This document shows, in pieces, positions 25,715 through 33,550 of a DNA stretch of 60,237 nt. Positions within the stretch are counted from its first letter, which is position 1, and every line of letters begins with the position of its first letter. A program made the translations under genes and the position numbers. Origin of the DNA: DASVXQ01 sp036392615 (lineage in GTDB: Bacteria > Actinomycetota > CALGFH01); the NCBI GenBank assembly GCA_036392615.1, contig DASVXQ010000087.1, positions 1-60,237 on the forward strand. Direction: 5' to 3'. The notes under the pieces were generated by a model. The model worked only from the letters and a program-made list of their open reading frames with translations. It made no database searches and had not been told where the DNA came from.

Positions 25715-26637
25715 GCGGCGTGTCCCATCTCCCGCTCGATCTTGGCGAGCTGGTCGAGGCGACGCTGCAGGGGCGGGTGGGTGGAGAACAGCGACGAGAA
25801 GCTGAAGCCCGGCGACAGCGCCGGCACGAAGAAGAAGGCGTTGAGCGGCTCGGCGGCGCGCAGGTCGCGGGTGGGGATGCGGGCCACCTCGCCGGAGACC
25901 TTGACCAGCGCGGAGGCGAGCGTGGACGGCCTCCCGGTCAGGATCGCCGCGGAGCGGTCCGCCGACAGCTCCCGGTAGCGCGACAGCGCCCTGGTGAGCA
26001 GGAAGCTGAGCGCGTAGACCACCGCCGAGGCCAGCACCACCAGCAGGATGATCGCGCCGGTGTTGTCGCGGCTGTCGTCGCGGCGGCCGTAGCCGCCGAA
26101 GCCGCCGTAGGCGCCGGCGTACAGCGACGAGCGCACCACGAAGCCGGCCAGCAGCCCGAGGAAGCTGGCGATGGTCATCACCGCGACGTCCCGGTGGGCC
26201 ACGTGCGACAGCTCGTGCGACAGCACCGCCTCGAGCTCGGGCTCGTCCAGTCGGCGCATGATCCCGGTGGTGACGCACAGCACCGCGGTCTTCTGGTTGC
26301 GGCCGGTGGCAAAGGCGTTGGGGATGTCGGACTCGGCGATCGCCACCTTCGGCTTGGGCATGTCGGCCAGCGCGCAGAGCCGGTCGACGACGCCGTGCAG
26401 CACCGGCTCCTGCTGCGGCGAGACCTCGCGCGCCCGCATCGAGAACATGGCGATGCGATCGGAGAAGAAGTACTGGAAGAACAGGAACCCGCCGGCGATC
26501 ACGATGATCCACACCAGCGGGACCTTCACCGCGATGAGCACCGCGACGAAGGCGACGTAGACCAGCCCGATGAGGAACATGGTCAGGACCATCCGGCTGG
26601 TCAGGCCGAGGTCGGCGGGAAATCTGCTACGGGCCAT
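25711..26637 (-). CDS. htpX: Membrane zinc metalloprotease HtpX
   Basis: The 308-residue M48 protease has two N-terminal membrane helices (MVLTMFLIGLVYVAFVAVLI, WIIVIAGGFLFFQYFF) and the zinc motif HELSH. The motif sits in LEAVLSHELSHVAHRDVAVM, with further helices after it, and the NAFATGRN motif precedes the active site. HtpX degrades damaged membrane proteins and complements FtsH. Start ATG at 26637 is chosen over upstream codons lying inside pspAA. It sits between pspAA and pspAB, with a 4-base overlap to the latter. Confidence 0.94.
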   Translation of the reverse strand: MARSRFPADLGLTSRMVLTMFLIGLVYVAFVAVLIAVKVPLVWIIVIAGGFLFFQYFFSDRIAMFSMRAREVSPQQEPVLHGVVDRLCALADMPKPKVAIAESDIPNAFATGRNQKTAVLCVTTGIMRRLDEPELEAVLSHELSHVAHRDVAVMTIASFLGLLAGFVVRSSLYAGAYGGFGGYGRRDDSRDNTGAIILLVVLASAVVYALSFLLTRALSRYRELSADRSAAILTGRPSTLASALVKVSGEVARIPTRDLRAAEPLNAFFFVPALSPGFSFSSLFSTHPPLQRRLDQLAKIEREMGHAA

Positions 26638-26644
26638 CAGCGCA

Positions 26645-26923
26645 TCACCCCGGGATGAGGCCCTCCTCGCCGAGCACGGCACGGACCTCCTCGATGGTCG
26701 AGTCGGGGCTCGGCAGCACCAGCTCGGACGGGCCGAGATAGTCCTCCGGCAGCTCCTTGCCGGCGGTGCGGACGCTGGCCAGCAGTCCCTGGAGGGCCGC
26801 GCTGAACCCCTCCTCGTCGTCGGCCTCGACCGCTTTCTGGAGCTCCTGGTCGAGCCGGTTCAGCTCGTCCACGCGCTCCTGTGGAACTTCGAACTGCCCC
26901 TCGCCCATGATCCGGACGATCAT
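26645..26923 (-). CDS. pspAA: PspA-associated protein PspAA
   Basis: The 92-residue protein MIVRIMGEGQFEVPQERVDE and following is the small PspAA family: a short beta-strand start, a charged helix (LDQELQKAVEADDEEGFSAA) and a C-terminal segment ending DSTIEEVRAVLGEEG. It is predicted to bind PspA and modulate it. Its ATG overlaps the pspA stop by 4 bases, arguing for coupled translation. Confidence 0.88.
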   Translation of the reverse strand: MIVRIMGEGQFEVPQERVDELNRLDQELQKAVEADDEEGFSAALQGLLASVRTAGKELPEDYLGPSELVLPSPDSTIEEVRAVLGEEGLIPG

Positions 26924-27735
26924 CGTTGCTCCTCCTGAGCGGGCGCGCTCGGAGTCTCCTCGGCCGGCCGCTCGTCCTGGGCGGGGGCGCCCTGGGCCGT
27001 CTCGGTGCGGGCACCGAGCTGCTTGGCGGTGGTCGTGGAGCCGCTCAGCTCGCCGCGGATGCGGGACAGCTCCGCCTCGACCATGGAGTCGGCGGAGGTG
27101 CGGTTCAGCTCCGCCTCGAGGCGGTCGTTCGTCTGCGACAGGTTGTCGAGGGCACCCGACGCCATCAGCTCGTCCAGCGCGCCGGCGCGGGACTGCATCT
27201 GGGCGACCTTGTCCTCGGCGCGCTGCATCGCCAGGCCGACGTCGCCCATCTCCTCGCCGATGCCGGAGACGGCCTCGTTGATGCGGGTCTGCGCCTCGGC
27301 GGCGGTGTAGGTGGCCTTGATGGTCTCCTTGCGGGTGCGGAAGGCCTCGACCTTGGCCTGGAGCCGCTGCGAGGCGTCGACCAGCTTGGCCTCCTCGGTC
27401 TTGAGCTGGTCGTGCTGCACCTGGAGGTCGCCGAGCTGGGTGGCGATCGCCGCGCGCCGGGTCAGCGCCTCCCTGGCCAGGTCCTCGCGGTTCTGGCCGA
27501 CCGCCTGGCGGGCCTGGTTCTCCAGCTTGGCGGCCGACTGCTGGAGGGACTGGGCCTGCAGCTCGACGCGCTTGCGCGAGGTGGCCACGTCGGCCACGCC
27601 GCGGCGCATCTTCTGGAGCAGCTCGAGCTGCCGCTCATAGGAGTAGTCGAGTGTCTCTCTGGGGTCCTCGTACCTGTCCAGGGTCTTCGACGCCTTCGCC
27701 TTGAAGATCATCGAGAACCGCTTCATCAAACCCAT
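26920..27735 (-). CDS. pspA: Phage shock protein A/IM30 homologue
   Basis: The 271-residue protein is almost entirely coiled coil, as expected for PspA/Vipp1 (ESCRT-III-like) proteins that coat and stabilise stressed membranes. The start MGLMKRFSMIFKAKASKTLD gives the amphipathic membrane-binding helix. The pattern RRGVADVATSRKRVELQAQS through SGIGEEMGDVGLAMQRAEDK follows, with a Pro/Glu-rich disordered tail. I chose the ATG at 27735, which has GAGGAG upstream; the open frame extends to 27810 but that part is basic and unlike the family. It is the first gene of the four-gene operon. Confidence 0.93.
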   Translation of the reverse strand: MGLMKRFSMIFKAKASKTLDRYEDPRETLDYSYERQLELLQKMRRGVADVATSRKRVELQAQSLQQSAAKLENQARQAVGQNREDLAREALTRRAAIATQLGDLQVQHDQLKTEEAKLVDASQRLQAKVEAFRTRKETIKATYTAAEAQTRINEAVSGIGEEMGDVGLAMQRAEDKVAQMQSRAGALDELMASGALDNLSQTNDRLEAELNRTSADSMVEAELSRIRGELSGSTTTAKQLGARTETAQGAPAQDERPAEETPSAPAQEEQR

Positions 27736-27888
27736 CGCCCACGCTCCTCGCCGCTGTCGGCGCCGGTCCCTTCCGGTTGTTCGATCTCGTCCCGATTTGG
27801 GTCGTCCCACGGGCGCTCCACGGCGCTCCGTCGCACTCCCTATGCAGGATACGACGCCCAGCTCGCAAGGGCTGAGCGGTATTCCAAC

Positions 27889-29295
27889 CTACCGCCGCAA
27901 GCGCCACTGCGTCCCGGAGCGGGTGTCCACCACCTCGACCCCGAGACCGGCGAGCTGGTCGCGCAGCCGGTCCGCGGCGGCCCAGTCGCGCTCCGCCCTG
28001 GCGCGCTCGCGCCGGGCGATCAGCTCGCCGGCGCCGTCGGGAAGCACCTCGCCGGCCACGTTCGCGAGGTCCAGGCCGAGGATACGGTCGAAGCCGGCGA
28101 CCGCGCGGAAGCGGTCCGCCGGGGGCAGCGTCTCGTCGGACTCGAGCTCGCCCAGCACGGTCAGTGCCTTCGGGGTGTCCAGGTCGTCGTCGATGGCGGC
28201 GCGGAACCGCCGCTGGTAGGCGGCCAGCGCCGGGGTGTCGCCGCCTAGGGCCTCGCCGTCGCCGGCGGGGGAGCGGGACCACTCGGCCATCCGGTCGCGC
28301 AGCCGGCCGAGCGCCCGCTCCGCCCCGGCCAGCGCGTCCCAGGTGAAGTTGAACTGGCTGCGGTAGCGGGCCTGGAGGAAGAGGTGGCGCACCGCCAGCG
28401 GGTCGTGGCCGCGCTCGCGCACGGTGCGCAGGTCGTAGAAGTTGCCGGCCGACTTGGCCATGCGGCGGCCCTCGGTCAGCAGGTGCTCGCCGTGCACCCA
28501 GGTGCGCACCACCTGGTGGCCGACCACCGCCTCCGACTGGGCGATCTCGTCCTCGTGGTGTGGGAAGACGTTGTCGACCCCGCCGGTGTGCAGGTCGATC
28601 TCCTCGCCGAGCTCGCCGAGCGACATCGCCGAGCACTCGATGTGCCAGCCCGGAAAGCCCTCGCCCCAGGGCGAGTCCCACTTGACCAGCCGGTTGGGGC
28701 CGGCCGCCTTCCAGAGGGTGAAGTCGGCGTGGTGGCGCTTGCGCGGGTCGACGCCCTCCTGCCGGTGCCCGGCGCGGAGCTGGTCGAGCGAGTTGCGCGA
28801 CAGCCGGCCGTAGGCGGGGAAGCTCTCCACCGCGAAGTACACGTTGCCGTCCACCTCGTAGGCGTGGCCCTTGGCGACCAGGCGCTCGACCAGGTCGATC
28901 ATCTCCGGCACGTAGGCGGAGGCGCGCGGGTAGGACCGCGCCGGCTGGAGGTTCAGCGCGGCCGCGTCGGCCAGGTACGCCCGGGTGTAGTGCTCGGCGA
29001 TCTCGGCCGGGGACCTGCCCTCCAGCCGGGCCGACACCAGCATGCGGTCCTCGCCGTGGTCGAAGCGCTCGTTGGTCAGGTGGCCGACGTCGGTGATGTT
29101 CTGCACCTGGCGGACCTCGACCCCGTCGGCCTCCAGCGCGCGCCGGATCAGGTCGGCCAGCATGAAGGTCCTGAGGTTGCCGATGTGAGCGTAGCGGTAG
29201 ACGGTCGGGCCGCAGGTGTACATCCGGACGGGCCCGGCGCCGCTCGGCACGGCCGGCTCCTTCGTCCTGGTCAGGGTGTTGGTGACCTGGAGCAT
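27889..29295 (-). CDS. cysS: Cysteinyl-tRNA synthetase
   Basis: The 468-residue class I synthetase has the HIGH-type motif CGPTVYRYAHIGNLRT, the zinc-binding segment FPGWHIECSAM and GVDNVFPHHEDEIAQSEA. The KMSKS-type loop reads RRMAKSAGN, so Met-Ala replaces Met-Ser. Length and the C-terminal anticodon-binding helices agree with CysRS rather than the shorter mycothiol ligase MshC. The ATG at 29295 is the natural family start. It charges tRNA-Cys and is essential unless a paralogue exists elsewhere. Confidence 0.95.
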   Translation of the reverse strand: MLQVTNTLTRTKEPAVPSGAGPVRMYTCGPTVYRYAHIGNLRTFMLADLIRRALEADGVEVRQVQNITDVGHLTNERFDHGEDRMLVSARLEGRSPAEIAEHYTRAYLADAAALNLQPARSYPRASAYVPEMIDLVERLVAKGHAYEVDGNVYFAVESFPAYGRLSRNSLDQLRAGHRQEGVDPRKRHHADFTLWKAAGPNRLVKWDSPWGEGFPGWHIECSAMSLGELGEEIDLHTGGVDNVFPHHEDEIAQSEAVVGHQVVRTWVHGEHLLTEGRRMAKSAGNFYDLRTVRERGHDPLAVRHLFLQARYRSQFNFTWDALAGAERALGRLRDRMAEWSRSPAGDGEALGGDTPALAAYQRRFRAAIDDDLDTPKALTVLGELESDETLPPADRFRAVAGFDRILGLDLANVAGEVLPDGAGELIARRERARAERDWAAADRLRDQLAGLGVEVVDTRSGTQWRLRR

Positions 29296-29384
29296 GCACC
29301 GAGGATCGCCCCATCCCCGAGCATCCGGCAAGGACCCATGCAGATGGGGAGCGATTCGCCGGGACGACTTGATACGATCAGCCG

Positions 29385-29410
29385 CGGGTGACCCAGTGCT
29401 GGGTGACCCG
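29385..29410 (+). promoter_or_regulatory. Near-palindromic repeat between cysS and fdxA
   Basis: GGGTGACCC occurs at 29386-29394 and 29401-29409. Together with flanking C/CAG and CTG they make a near-perfect dyad centred near 29398, with only the central T-G-A breaking symmetry. It lies about 30 to 55 bases upstream of the proposed fdxA -35 box and may be an operator. Confidence 0.45.
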
Positions 29411-29440
29411 GGGCCAGCGGTCAGGGCCGATCGCGAGCGT

Positions 29441-29469
29441 TTGACGGCCCGGAGATCCCGGTGTATCCA
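29441..29469 (+). promoter_or_regulatory. Putative sigma-70-type promoter for fdxA
   Basis: TTGACG (29441-29446) and TATCCA (29464-29469) are separated by 17 bases. The ATG of fdxA lies 38 bases after the -10 box, preceded by AAGGGGG. This is a reasonable housekeeping-type promoter, seen by eye only. Confidence 0.45.
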
Positions 29470-29506
29470 CCACGCTGGAAATGTGCCCACAAGGGGGTCG
29501 ACCCGA

Positions 29507-29836
29507 ATGACCTACACCATCACCGAGCCCTGCATCGACGTGAAGGACAAGTCCTGCATCGAGGAGTGCCCGGTCGACTGCATCTACGAAGGCGACCGGA
29601 TGCTCTACATCCAGCCGGACGAGTGTGTCGACTGCGGTGCCTGCGAGCCGGTCTGCCCGGTCGAGGCGATCTTCTACGAGGACGACGTGCCGGCCCAGTG
29701 GAAGGAGTTCACCCCGGCCAACGCGGCCTTCTTCACCGAGGGCGACGACCCCCTTGGCTCGCCCGGCGGCGCGGCCAAGGTCGGCCCCCAGACGCGCGAC
29801 GCGGAGTTCGTCGCCAACTACACGCCCACCGAGTAG
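29507..29836 (+). CDS. fdxA: Seven-iron ferredoxin FdxA
   Basis: The 109-residue protein has the 7Fe-8S pattern of mycobacterial FdxA. The first cluster binds CIDVKDKSCIEECPVDCIY, where the spacing removes one ligand and gives a 3Fe-4S site. The second binds CVDCGACEPVCPVEAI, a 4Fe-4S site. The C-terminal tail with EFTPANAAFF and SPGGAAKVG is also conserved. It transfers low-potential electrons in the cytoplasm. The ATG at 29507 has AAGGGGG upstream. Its stop lies one base away from the stop of the convergent FrhB-domain gene, leaving no room for a terminator between them. Confidence 0.95.
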   Translation: MTYTITEPCIDVKDKSCIEECPVDCIYEGDRMLYIQPDECVDCGACEPVCPVEAIFYEDDVPAQWKEFTPANAAFFTEGDDPLGSPGGAAKVGPQTRDAEFVANYTPTE

Positions 29837-29837
29837 C

Positions 29838-30983
29838 TCAGCTCTCCGCCAGCGGCACCAGGCCCGGAGCCCCGAACCCTTCGGCGGCGGACTCCGCCGG
29901 CCACCGCTGGCGGGAGCGCACCGCCAGCTTGCCCATCAGCGCGACCGCCGCCGGGTCCTCCTCGCCGGGTCGCACGGTGACCAGCCCGGCGGCCCGGGCG
30001 CCCTCCAGCCATTCCTGACCCCGCTGCGTGCGCACCACCGTGAGCGTCCAGCCATCGGTCTGGCCCAGCCCGCCGGTCGAGATGTCGGCGTGCTCCGCGG
30101 CGAAGTCGGGGCAGAGCTTGCAACCCTCGCGGGTGACGTCCTGCATCTTCTTCAGCGGGATGTCGATCCGCTCGCCGGTCGAGCGCCGCCAGACCTGGAA
30201 GCGGCCCTTGATGTTGACCTTGGCGACGTCCTCCAGCGGGATGCCGTACTCCTCGGTGACGATCTGCCGCATGCCCTCGTACTCGAACGACTTCGAGCAG
30301 AGCAGGCCGACGACCAGTTCGATGCGCCGCGCGTACTTGTTGACCCGGCGGGCGGCCAGGGTGCCGTTGACCGACGCCTGGCAGCTCATCCCCACCAGCG
30401 CCAGACGCTTGAGGCCGCGCCGCTCCGCCTCCTTCATGGCCAGCGGGTTGGCCGCGTAGGTGTAGCGCGAGCCGGCGGCCTCCAGCACCTCGGCCCGGGT
30501 GGTCGCCAGGAACGGCTCGCAGTCCCACAGCCTGGTGCGCGACAGCCGCGAGGTCAGCACGCCCTCGATCCGCCCGGTCTCCAGGCCCCAGATCAGCAGC
30601 GCCGAGACCAGCCCGCCGTCCTGGCCCCGCTCCAGCACCTCCGGGTCGGCGGCGCGCACCAGCCAGACGCCGCGGTGGATGCCGAACACCTCGCTGGTCA
30701 GCCGCTGCCGCCCGAACAGCGCCTGGTCGGACTCGACCTCCCAGTCGCGGAAGCGCGGGCAGGCACGGGTGCAGATGTCGCAGCCGCGCTGCCCGTGCAC
30801 GCAGTCGTCGGCCGCGGTGGTCAGCTCGATGTTGAAGGGGTGGTAGGTCCTGGAGTGGTCGTAGTCCAGCACGTCCCGCGGGCAGGCCATCACGCAGGCG
30901 GCGCAGCCGGTGCACAGATTGCTCTCCACGACCTCGTGGTAGAGCTCGCGCCATTGGGTCTTGCCGTTGTCCTCCGCGGCCAT
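29838..30983 (-). CDS. FrhB-domain protein (coenzyme F420 hydrogenase/dehydrogenase beta subunit family)
   Basis: The 381-residue protein begins with a 4Fe-4S pair: CTGCAACVMACPRD and GQRGCDICTRACPRF. The FrhB N- and C-terminal domains follow, with GQDGGLVSALLIWGLETGRI, LALVGMSCQASVNGTLAARR and the second Cys cluster EGCKLCPDFAAEHADISTGG. Members bind flavin and FeS clusters and often use F420, oxidising or reducing a partner unknown here. The ATG at 30983 has GGAGG upstream. No hydrogenase or dehydrogenase alpha subunit is adjacent. The converging FdxA is a plausible electron partner, which is inference. Confidence 0.88.
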   Translation of the reverse strand: MAAEDNGKTQWRELYHEVVESNLCTGCAACVMACPRDVLDYDHSRTYHPFNIELTTAADDCVHGQRGCDICTRACPRFRDWEVESDQALFGRQRLTSEVFGIHRGVWLVRAADPEVLERGQDGGLVSALLIWGLETGRIEGVLTSRLSRTRLWDCEPFLATTRAEVLEAAGSRYTYAANPLAMKEAERRGLKRLALVGMSCQASVNGTLAARRVNKYARRIELVVGLLCSKSFEYEGMRQIVTEEYGIPLEDVAKVNIKGRFQVWRRSTGERIDIPLKKMQDVTREGCKLCPDFAAEHADISTGGLGQTDGWTLTVVRTQRGQEWLEGARAAGLVTVRPGEEDPAAVALMGKLAVRSRQRWPAESAAEGFGAPGLVPLAES

Positions 30984-31201
30984 GCTGCCTCCGTCGAGCA
31001 CGAACGATCCGGTTCTTCCAGTCCAGGCTAGGCGAGGTCGCCCGAACATGCTGGAGAACCGTTGTCGACCTGGGGCTTGCGGGCGGAGCGCGTGGCCTCG
31101 GGCCCGCCGGCGCGGGGGCGGGTTCTCCTCCGAGGCGCGAACCCTTTAGCCTTGGGGGAGAGTCCCACGCGGTCCGTGGCGGCGCGGCACTGGAGGCGAG
31201 C

Positions 31202-31681
31202 GTGAAGCTGTTCCGACTGAGCGAGAGCCAGCGGCCCATCGCGGTGCGCTCCACCGCGGTCGCCGTCGCCTGCGCGCTGCTGCTCGCGGCGCTCGGCAGC
31301 GCGGCGCTGACGGTCGCGTTCGACGACTCGCTGGTCTCGGGGCTGATGACCTTCGCGATGTTCGGCGGGCTGGCCGCGCTCGCCGCCGGCGTGGCCGCCT
31401 GGGAGTTCTCCTCGCGGCGCGCCTGCCCGCGCTGCGGGACCGAGAGCCCGGTTCCGCGCACCTGCGCCACCTGCGGCTACGACCTGCGCGCCCGGCCGCG
31501 GTTCGCCTGCACCGAGGGACACCGGGTGGCCTACGAGCCTGGCCTGTGCGACTGCGGCCGCCGGCTGCTCGAGCTGCGGCCCGTGCCGGTCGGGCGCCAC
31601 ATCGCCCGCGCCTTCTGGCTCGCGGTCGGCGTCTTCGGGCTGATGCTGCTGATCGACGCGCTGCTCACCTGGGGCCGCTGA
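31202..31681 (+). CDS. Zinc-ribbon membrane protein
   Basis: The 159-residue protein starts at a GTG with GGAGG upstream. It has two N-terminal helices (AVAVACALLLAALGSAALTV and GLMTFAMFGGLAALAAGVAA). A cytoplasmic or exposed zinc ribbon (CPRCGTESPVPRTCATCGYD and a further C/H/C/C set in FACTEGHRVAYEPGLCDCGR) follows, and then a C-terminal helix. This gives two potential zinc sites. No function is known. It faces the FrhB-domain gene in a divergent arrangement across a 218-base gap. Confidence 0.72.
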   Translation: MKLFRLSESQRPIAVRSTAVAVACALLLAALGSAALTVAFDDSLVSGLMTFAMFGGLAALAAGVAAWEFSSRRACPRCGTESPVPRTCATCGYDLRARPRFACTEGHRVAYEPGLCDCGRRLLELRPVPVGRHIARAFWLAVGVFGLMLLIDALLTWGR

Positions 31682-31696
31682 CCGCACGGCGGGCGA

Positions 31697-31728
31697 CATG
31701 GCCCCGGGCGGGGGATCCCGGGGCCATG
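31697..31728. terminator. Strong bidirectional terminator hairpin
   Basis: CATGGCCCCGGG (31697-31708) and CCCGGGGCCATG (31717-31728) form a perfect 12-bp stem with an 8-base loop between the stops of two convergent genes. No U-tract is seen. Confidence 0.7.
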
Positions 31729-31747
31729 CTGCTCGACGCGATCTCGG

Positions 31748-32278
31748 CTACGAGCCCTGGGTGATGATCCGGGTGGCGGTGGTGGTGTTGCCGGTCCTGG
31801 TGCCGATCACCACCGCCGTCTGCCCGTTGCGCAGCTGGGCCTGCGGCTGCTTGAAGTTCTGGAAGCCGTAGCGCGTGTCGCCGTTGATGGCGAAGGTGGT
31901 CGCCACCTTGTCCGAGCTGGTGACGGTGATGCTCGACCCGGAGAGGGCGGTCACCTGCCCGCGCGCGACCACGAAGGTCTTGACGCCGTCCTTCGTCTGG
32001 AGGGTGGTCTCGCTGTGGAGCAGCGCGCCACCACCGAGCTTGCCGGCCAGCAGCCCGCGGCGCAGACCGGGGAAGGCCCTGCCGCCGTTCTTGTCCTGCT
32101 GGTTACCCGGGTTGGGCCGGGTGCTCTGCGCCTGGGTGAACACCAGGTCGCGCAGGGGTGCCTGGTCGTGGGAGGCGCGGTCGTTGTTCGCCGCGAAGGC
32201 GACGCCGCCTGCGGAGAGGGCCAGGACGCCGGCGACGACCCAGCCGAGCCAGGCCGCGTGCCTGCCGAGCCGCTTCAT
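31748..32278 (-). CDS. Exported protein with DUF5666-like domain
   Basis: The 176-residue precursor has a signal peptide (WLGWVVAGVLALSAGGVAFA) and, after a disordered region, a small beta-domain: TLQTKDGVKTFVVARGQVTA, SSITVTSSDKVATTFAINGD, NGQTAVVIGTRTGNTTTATR. This alternation of strands resembles DUF5666 (OB-like) domains. It is predicted to be secreted or anchored by an uncleaved signal. The function is unknown. The start ATG at 32278 gives a normal signal peptide; the longer open frame upstream is not supported. Nothing in the neighbourhood suggests a pathway. Confidence 0.75.
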   Translation of the reverse strand: MKRLGRHAAWLGWVVAGVLALSAGGVAFAANNDRASHDQAPLRDLVFTQAQSTRPNPGNQQDKNGGRAFPGLRRGLLAGKLGGGALLHSETTLQTKDGVKTFVVARGQVTALSGSSITVTSSDKVATTFAINGDTRYGFQNFKQPQAQLRNGQTAVVIGTRTGNTTTATRIITQGS

Positions 32279-32403
32279 GCGCTCACCTCGTGGAATCTTC
32301 GGCGGGACTGTCGGGGAGGATCCTCGCCCGCCCAGATCAGCGGAAGCGCGGGCCAGTGTTCGGAGACGGTAAAGCCTTCGCCCTCCGGGAGGGCCCGCGC
32401 GGG

Positions 32404-32730
32404 TCAGGCGCAGAAGTCGTCGGGCTCCAGGCGGAGCATCTCGACCGGCTCGCCGCCCTCCAGGTGCTGGTCGAAGATCGCCGGCACGTCGGCCTCGGTG
32501 ACCCCGCCGTACCAGATGTTGTCCGGCACCACCAGGATGCAGGGTCCCGCCAGGCAGCCCTCCATGCAGCCGGTGGCGACCACCTTGACGTCCTTGTTCA
32601 GCCGCCGGCCCTGCTCCTCGCGCAGCTCGTCGAACACCTGCGCCGCCCCGCGGTCCAGGCACGAGCCCTTGGGGTGGCCGGCGGGCCGCTGGTTGAGGCA
32701 GACGAACACGTACCGCTGTGGTTGACCCAT
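32404..32730 (-). CDS. Thioredoxin-like [2Fe-2S] ferredoxin
   Basis: The 108-residue protein matches the thioredoxin-fold 2Fe-2S ferredoxins. It has YVFVCLNQRPAGHPKGSC, VVATGCMEGCLAGPCILVVP and a C-terminal PVEMLRLEPDDFCA. The four Cys of the cluster lie in the first and second segments; one additional Cys is at the end. These proteins transfer electrons and resemble the NuoE C-terminal domain. Its ATG at 32730 is close to the VapC gene stop but on the same strand with no overlap. The partner enzyme is unknown. Confidence 0.87.
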   Translation of the reverse strand: MGQPQRYVFVCLNQRPAGHPKGSCLDRGAAQVFDELREEQGRRLNKDVKVVATGCMEGCLAGPCILVVPDNIWYGGVTEADVPAIFDQHLEGGEPVEMLRLEPDDFCA

Positions 32731-32799
32731 GGAACGCTTCCTGTCGATGGACGCCGTCGCGCTCAGGCTACCGCGCCTCTGGTCGCCCCCGAGGGACGC

Positions 32800-33192
32800 T
32801 CAGGGCGCGAACAGCGAGAGGGGATCCAGCACCTTCGCGATCCGCGGGAAGTCGCTGTCGTGCGTCCACAGCTCAGCGTGCGCGCGCACCGCGGCCACGG
32901 CGATCTCGACATCGGTCAGCGCCGTGGTGATGCCCTGCTCGCGCAGCCGCGCCGCCAGCGCGCCGACCCTCGCCCAATCCGCGCGGCCCAGATCAGCCCA
33001 CGGGAGCGCGTGGAGCAGCGCGGTCAACTCGGCTCGGCGCGCCGGCGGCGTGCCAGCCACGAGCTCGGCGACCACCGGGCCGCAGACCACCAGCTCGCCC
33101 TGAGCCAGCAGGTCGTCCAGCCGCGCCGCCTTGCCGGCGCGGCCATGGCGCAGGTATTGCACCCACACCGAAGTGTCGGCAAGGACTGTCAC
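32800..33192 (-). CDS. vapC: PIN-domain ribonuclease toxin VapC
   Basis: The 130-residue PIN protein carries MTVLADTSVWVQYLRHG with the first acidic residue, the Glu in VVAELV, and the TALTDVEIAVAAV and HDSD segments that provide the remaining metal-binding acids. Such toxins cleave specific RNAs. Its ATG overlaps the stop of the antitoxin gene by 4 bases, the usual vapBC layout. All expected catalytic acids appear present, so it should be active. Confidence 0.9.
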   Translation of the reverse strand: MTVLADTSVWVQYLRHGRAGKAARLDDLLAQGELVVCGPVVAELVAGTPPARRAELTALLHALPWADLGRADWARVGALAARLREQGITTALTDVEIAVAAVRAHAELWTHDSDFPRIAKVLDPLSLFAP

Positions 33193-33389
33193 GGGCGGCG
33201 GTCGCGCGCTCGCATCGCGGACACGTCCTCGACGTCGAGGGTCCCGGCAAGCTGGCGCAGACGCGAAACGGCATCCTCCGCCAGGTGGGCGCGGAGCGCC
33301 GCCTCGATCGCCTCCGTCTTGGAGCTCCCTGGATAACGGGCGAGCAGTGCGGCGAGCAGATCGTCGTCGATATCCAACGTGGTGCGCAT
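33189..33389 (-). CDS. vapB: VapB-type antitoxin
   Basis: The 66-residue protein starts MRTTLDIDDDLLAALLARYP and has a ribbon-helix-helix-like start with the SKTEAIEAALRAHL helix typical of VapB antitoxins, then a toxin-binding tail. It should neutralise the adjacent VapC and repress the operon. I start at the ATG at 33389, where a dyad covers the start codon. It is translationally coupled to vapC. Confidence 0.88.
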   Translation of the reverse strand: MRTTLDIDDDLLAALLARYPGSSKTEAIEAALRAHLAEDAVSRLRQLAGTLDVEDVSAMRARDRRP

Positions 33390-33401
33390 ACGATCAGTAT
33401 G
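33387..33401 (-). promoter_or_regulatory. Dyad over the vapB start codon
   Basis: CATAC-GATCA-GTATG (33387-33401) is a perfect 5-bp inverted repeat that includes the vapB ATG. It is a good candidate for the autoregulatory operator. No Shine-Dalgarno is visible, so the mRNA may be leaderless. Confidence 0.45.
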
Positions 33402-33550
33402 GCAGATCGGCTGGCAGATAGCTGCGACCGGTCTTGTCGATGTGGTGGCGCCCTTCGGAATCACCCGTTTGGGGTGAGGTCCAGGTGCCTCCGGGGTGCG
33501 GATAATGAGCGGGCCGCCGATGACATCGTCGCAATCCGGGGGGCACTGCG

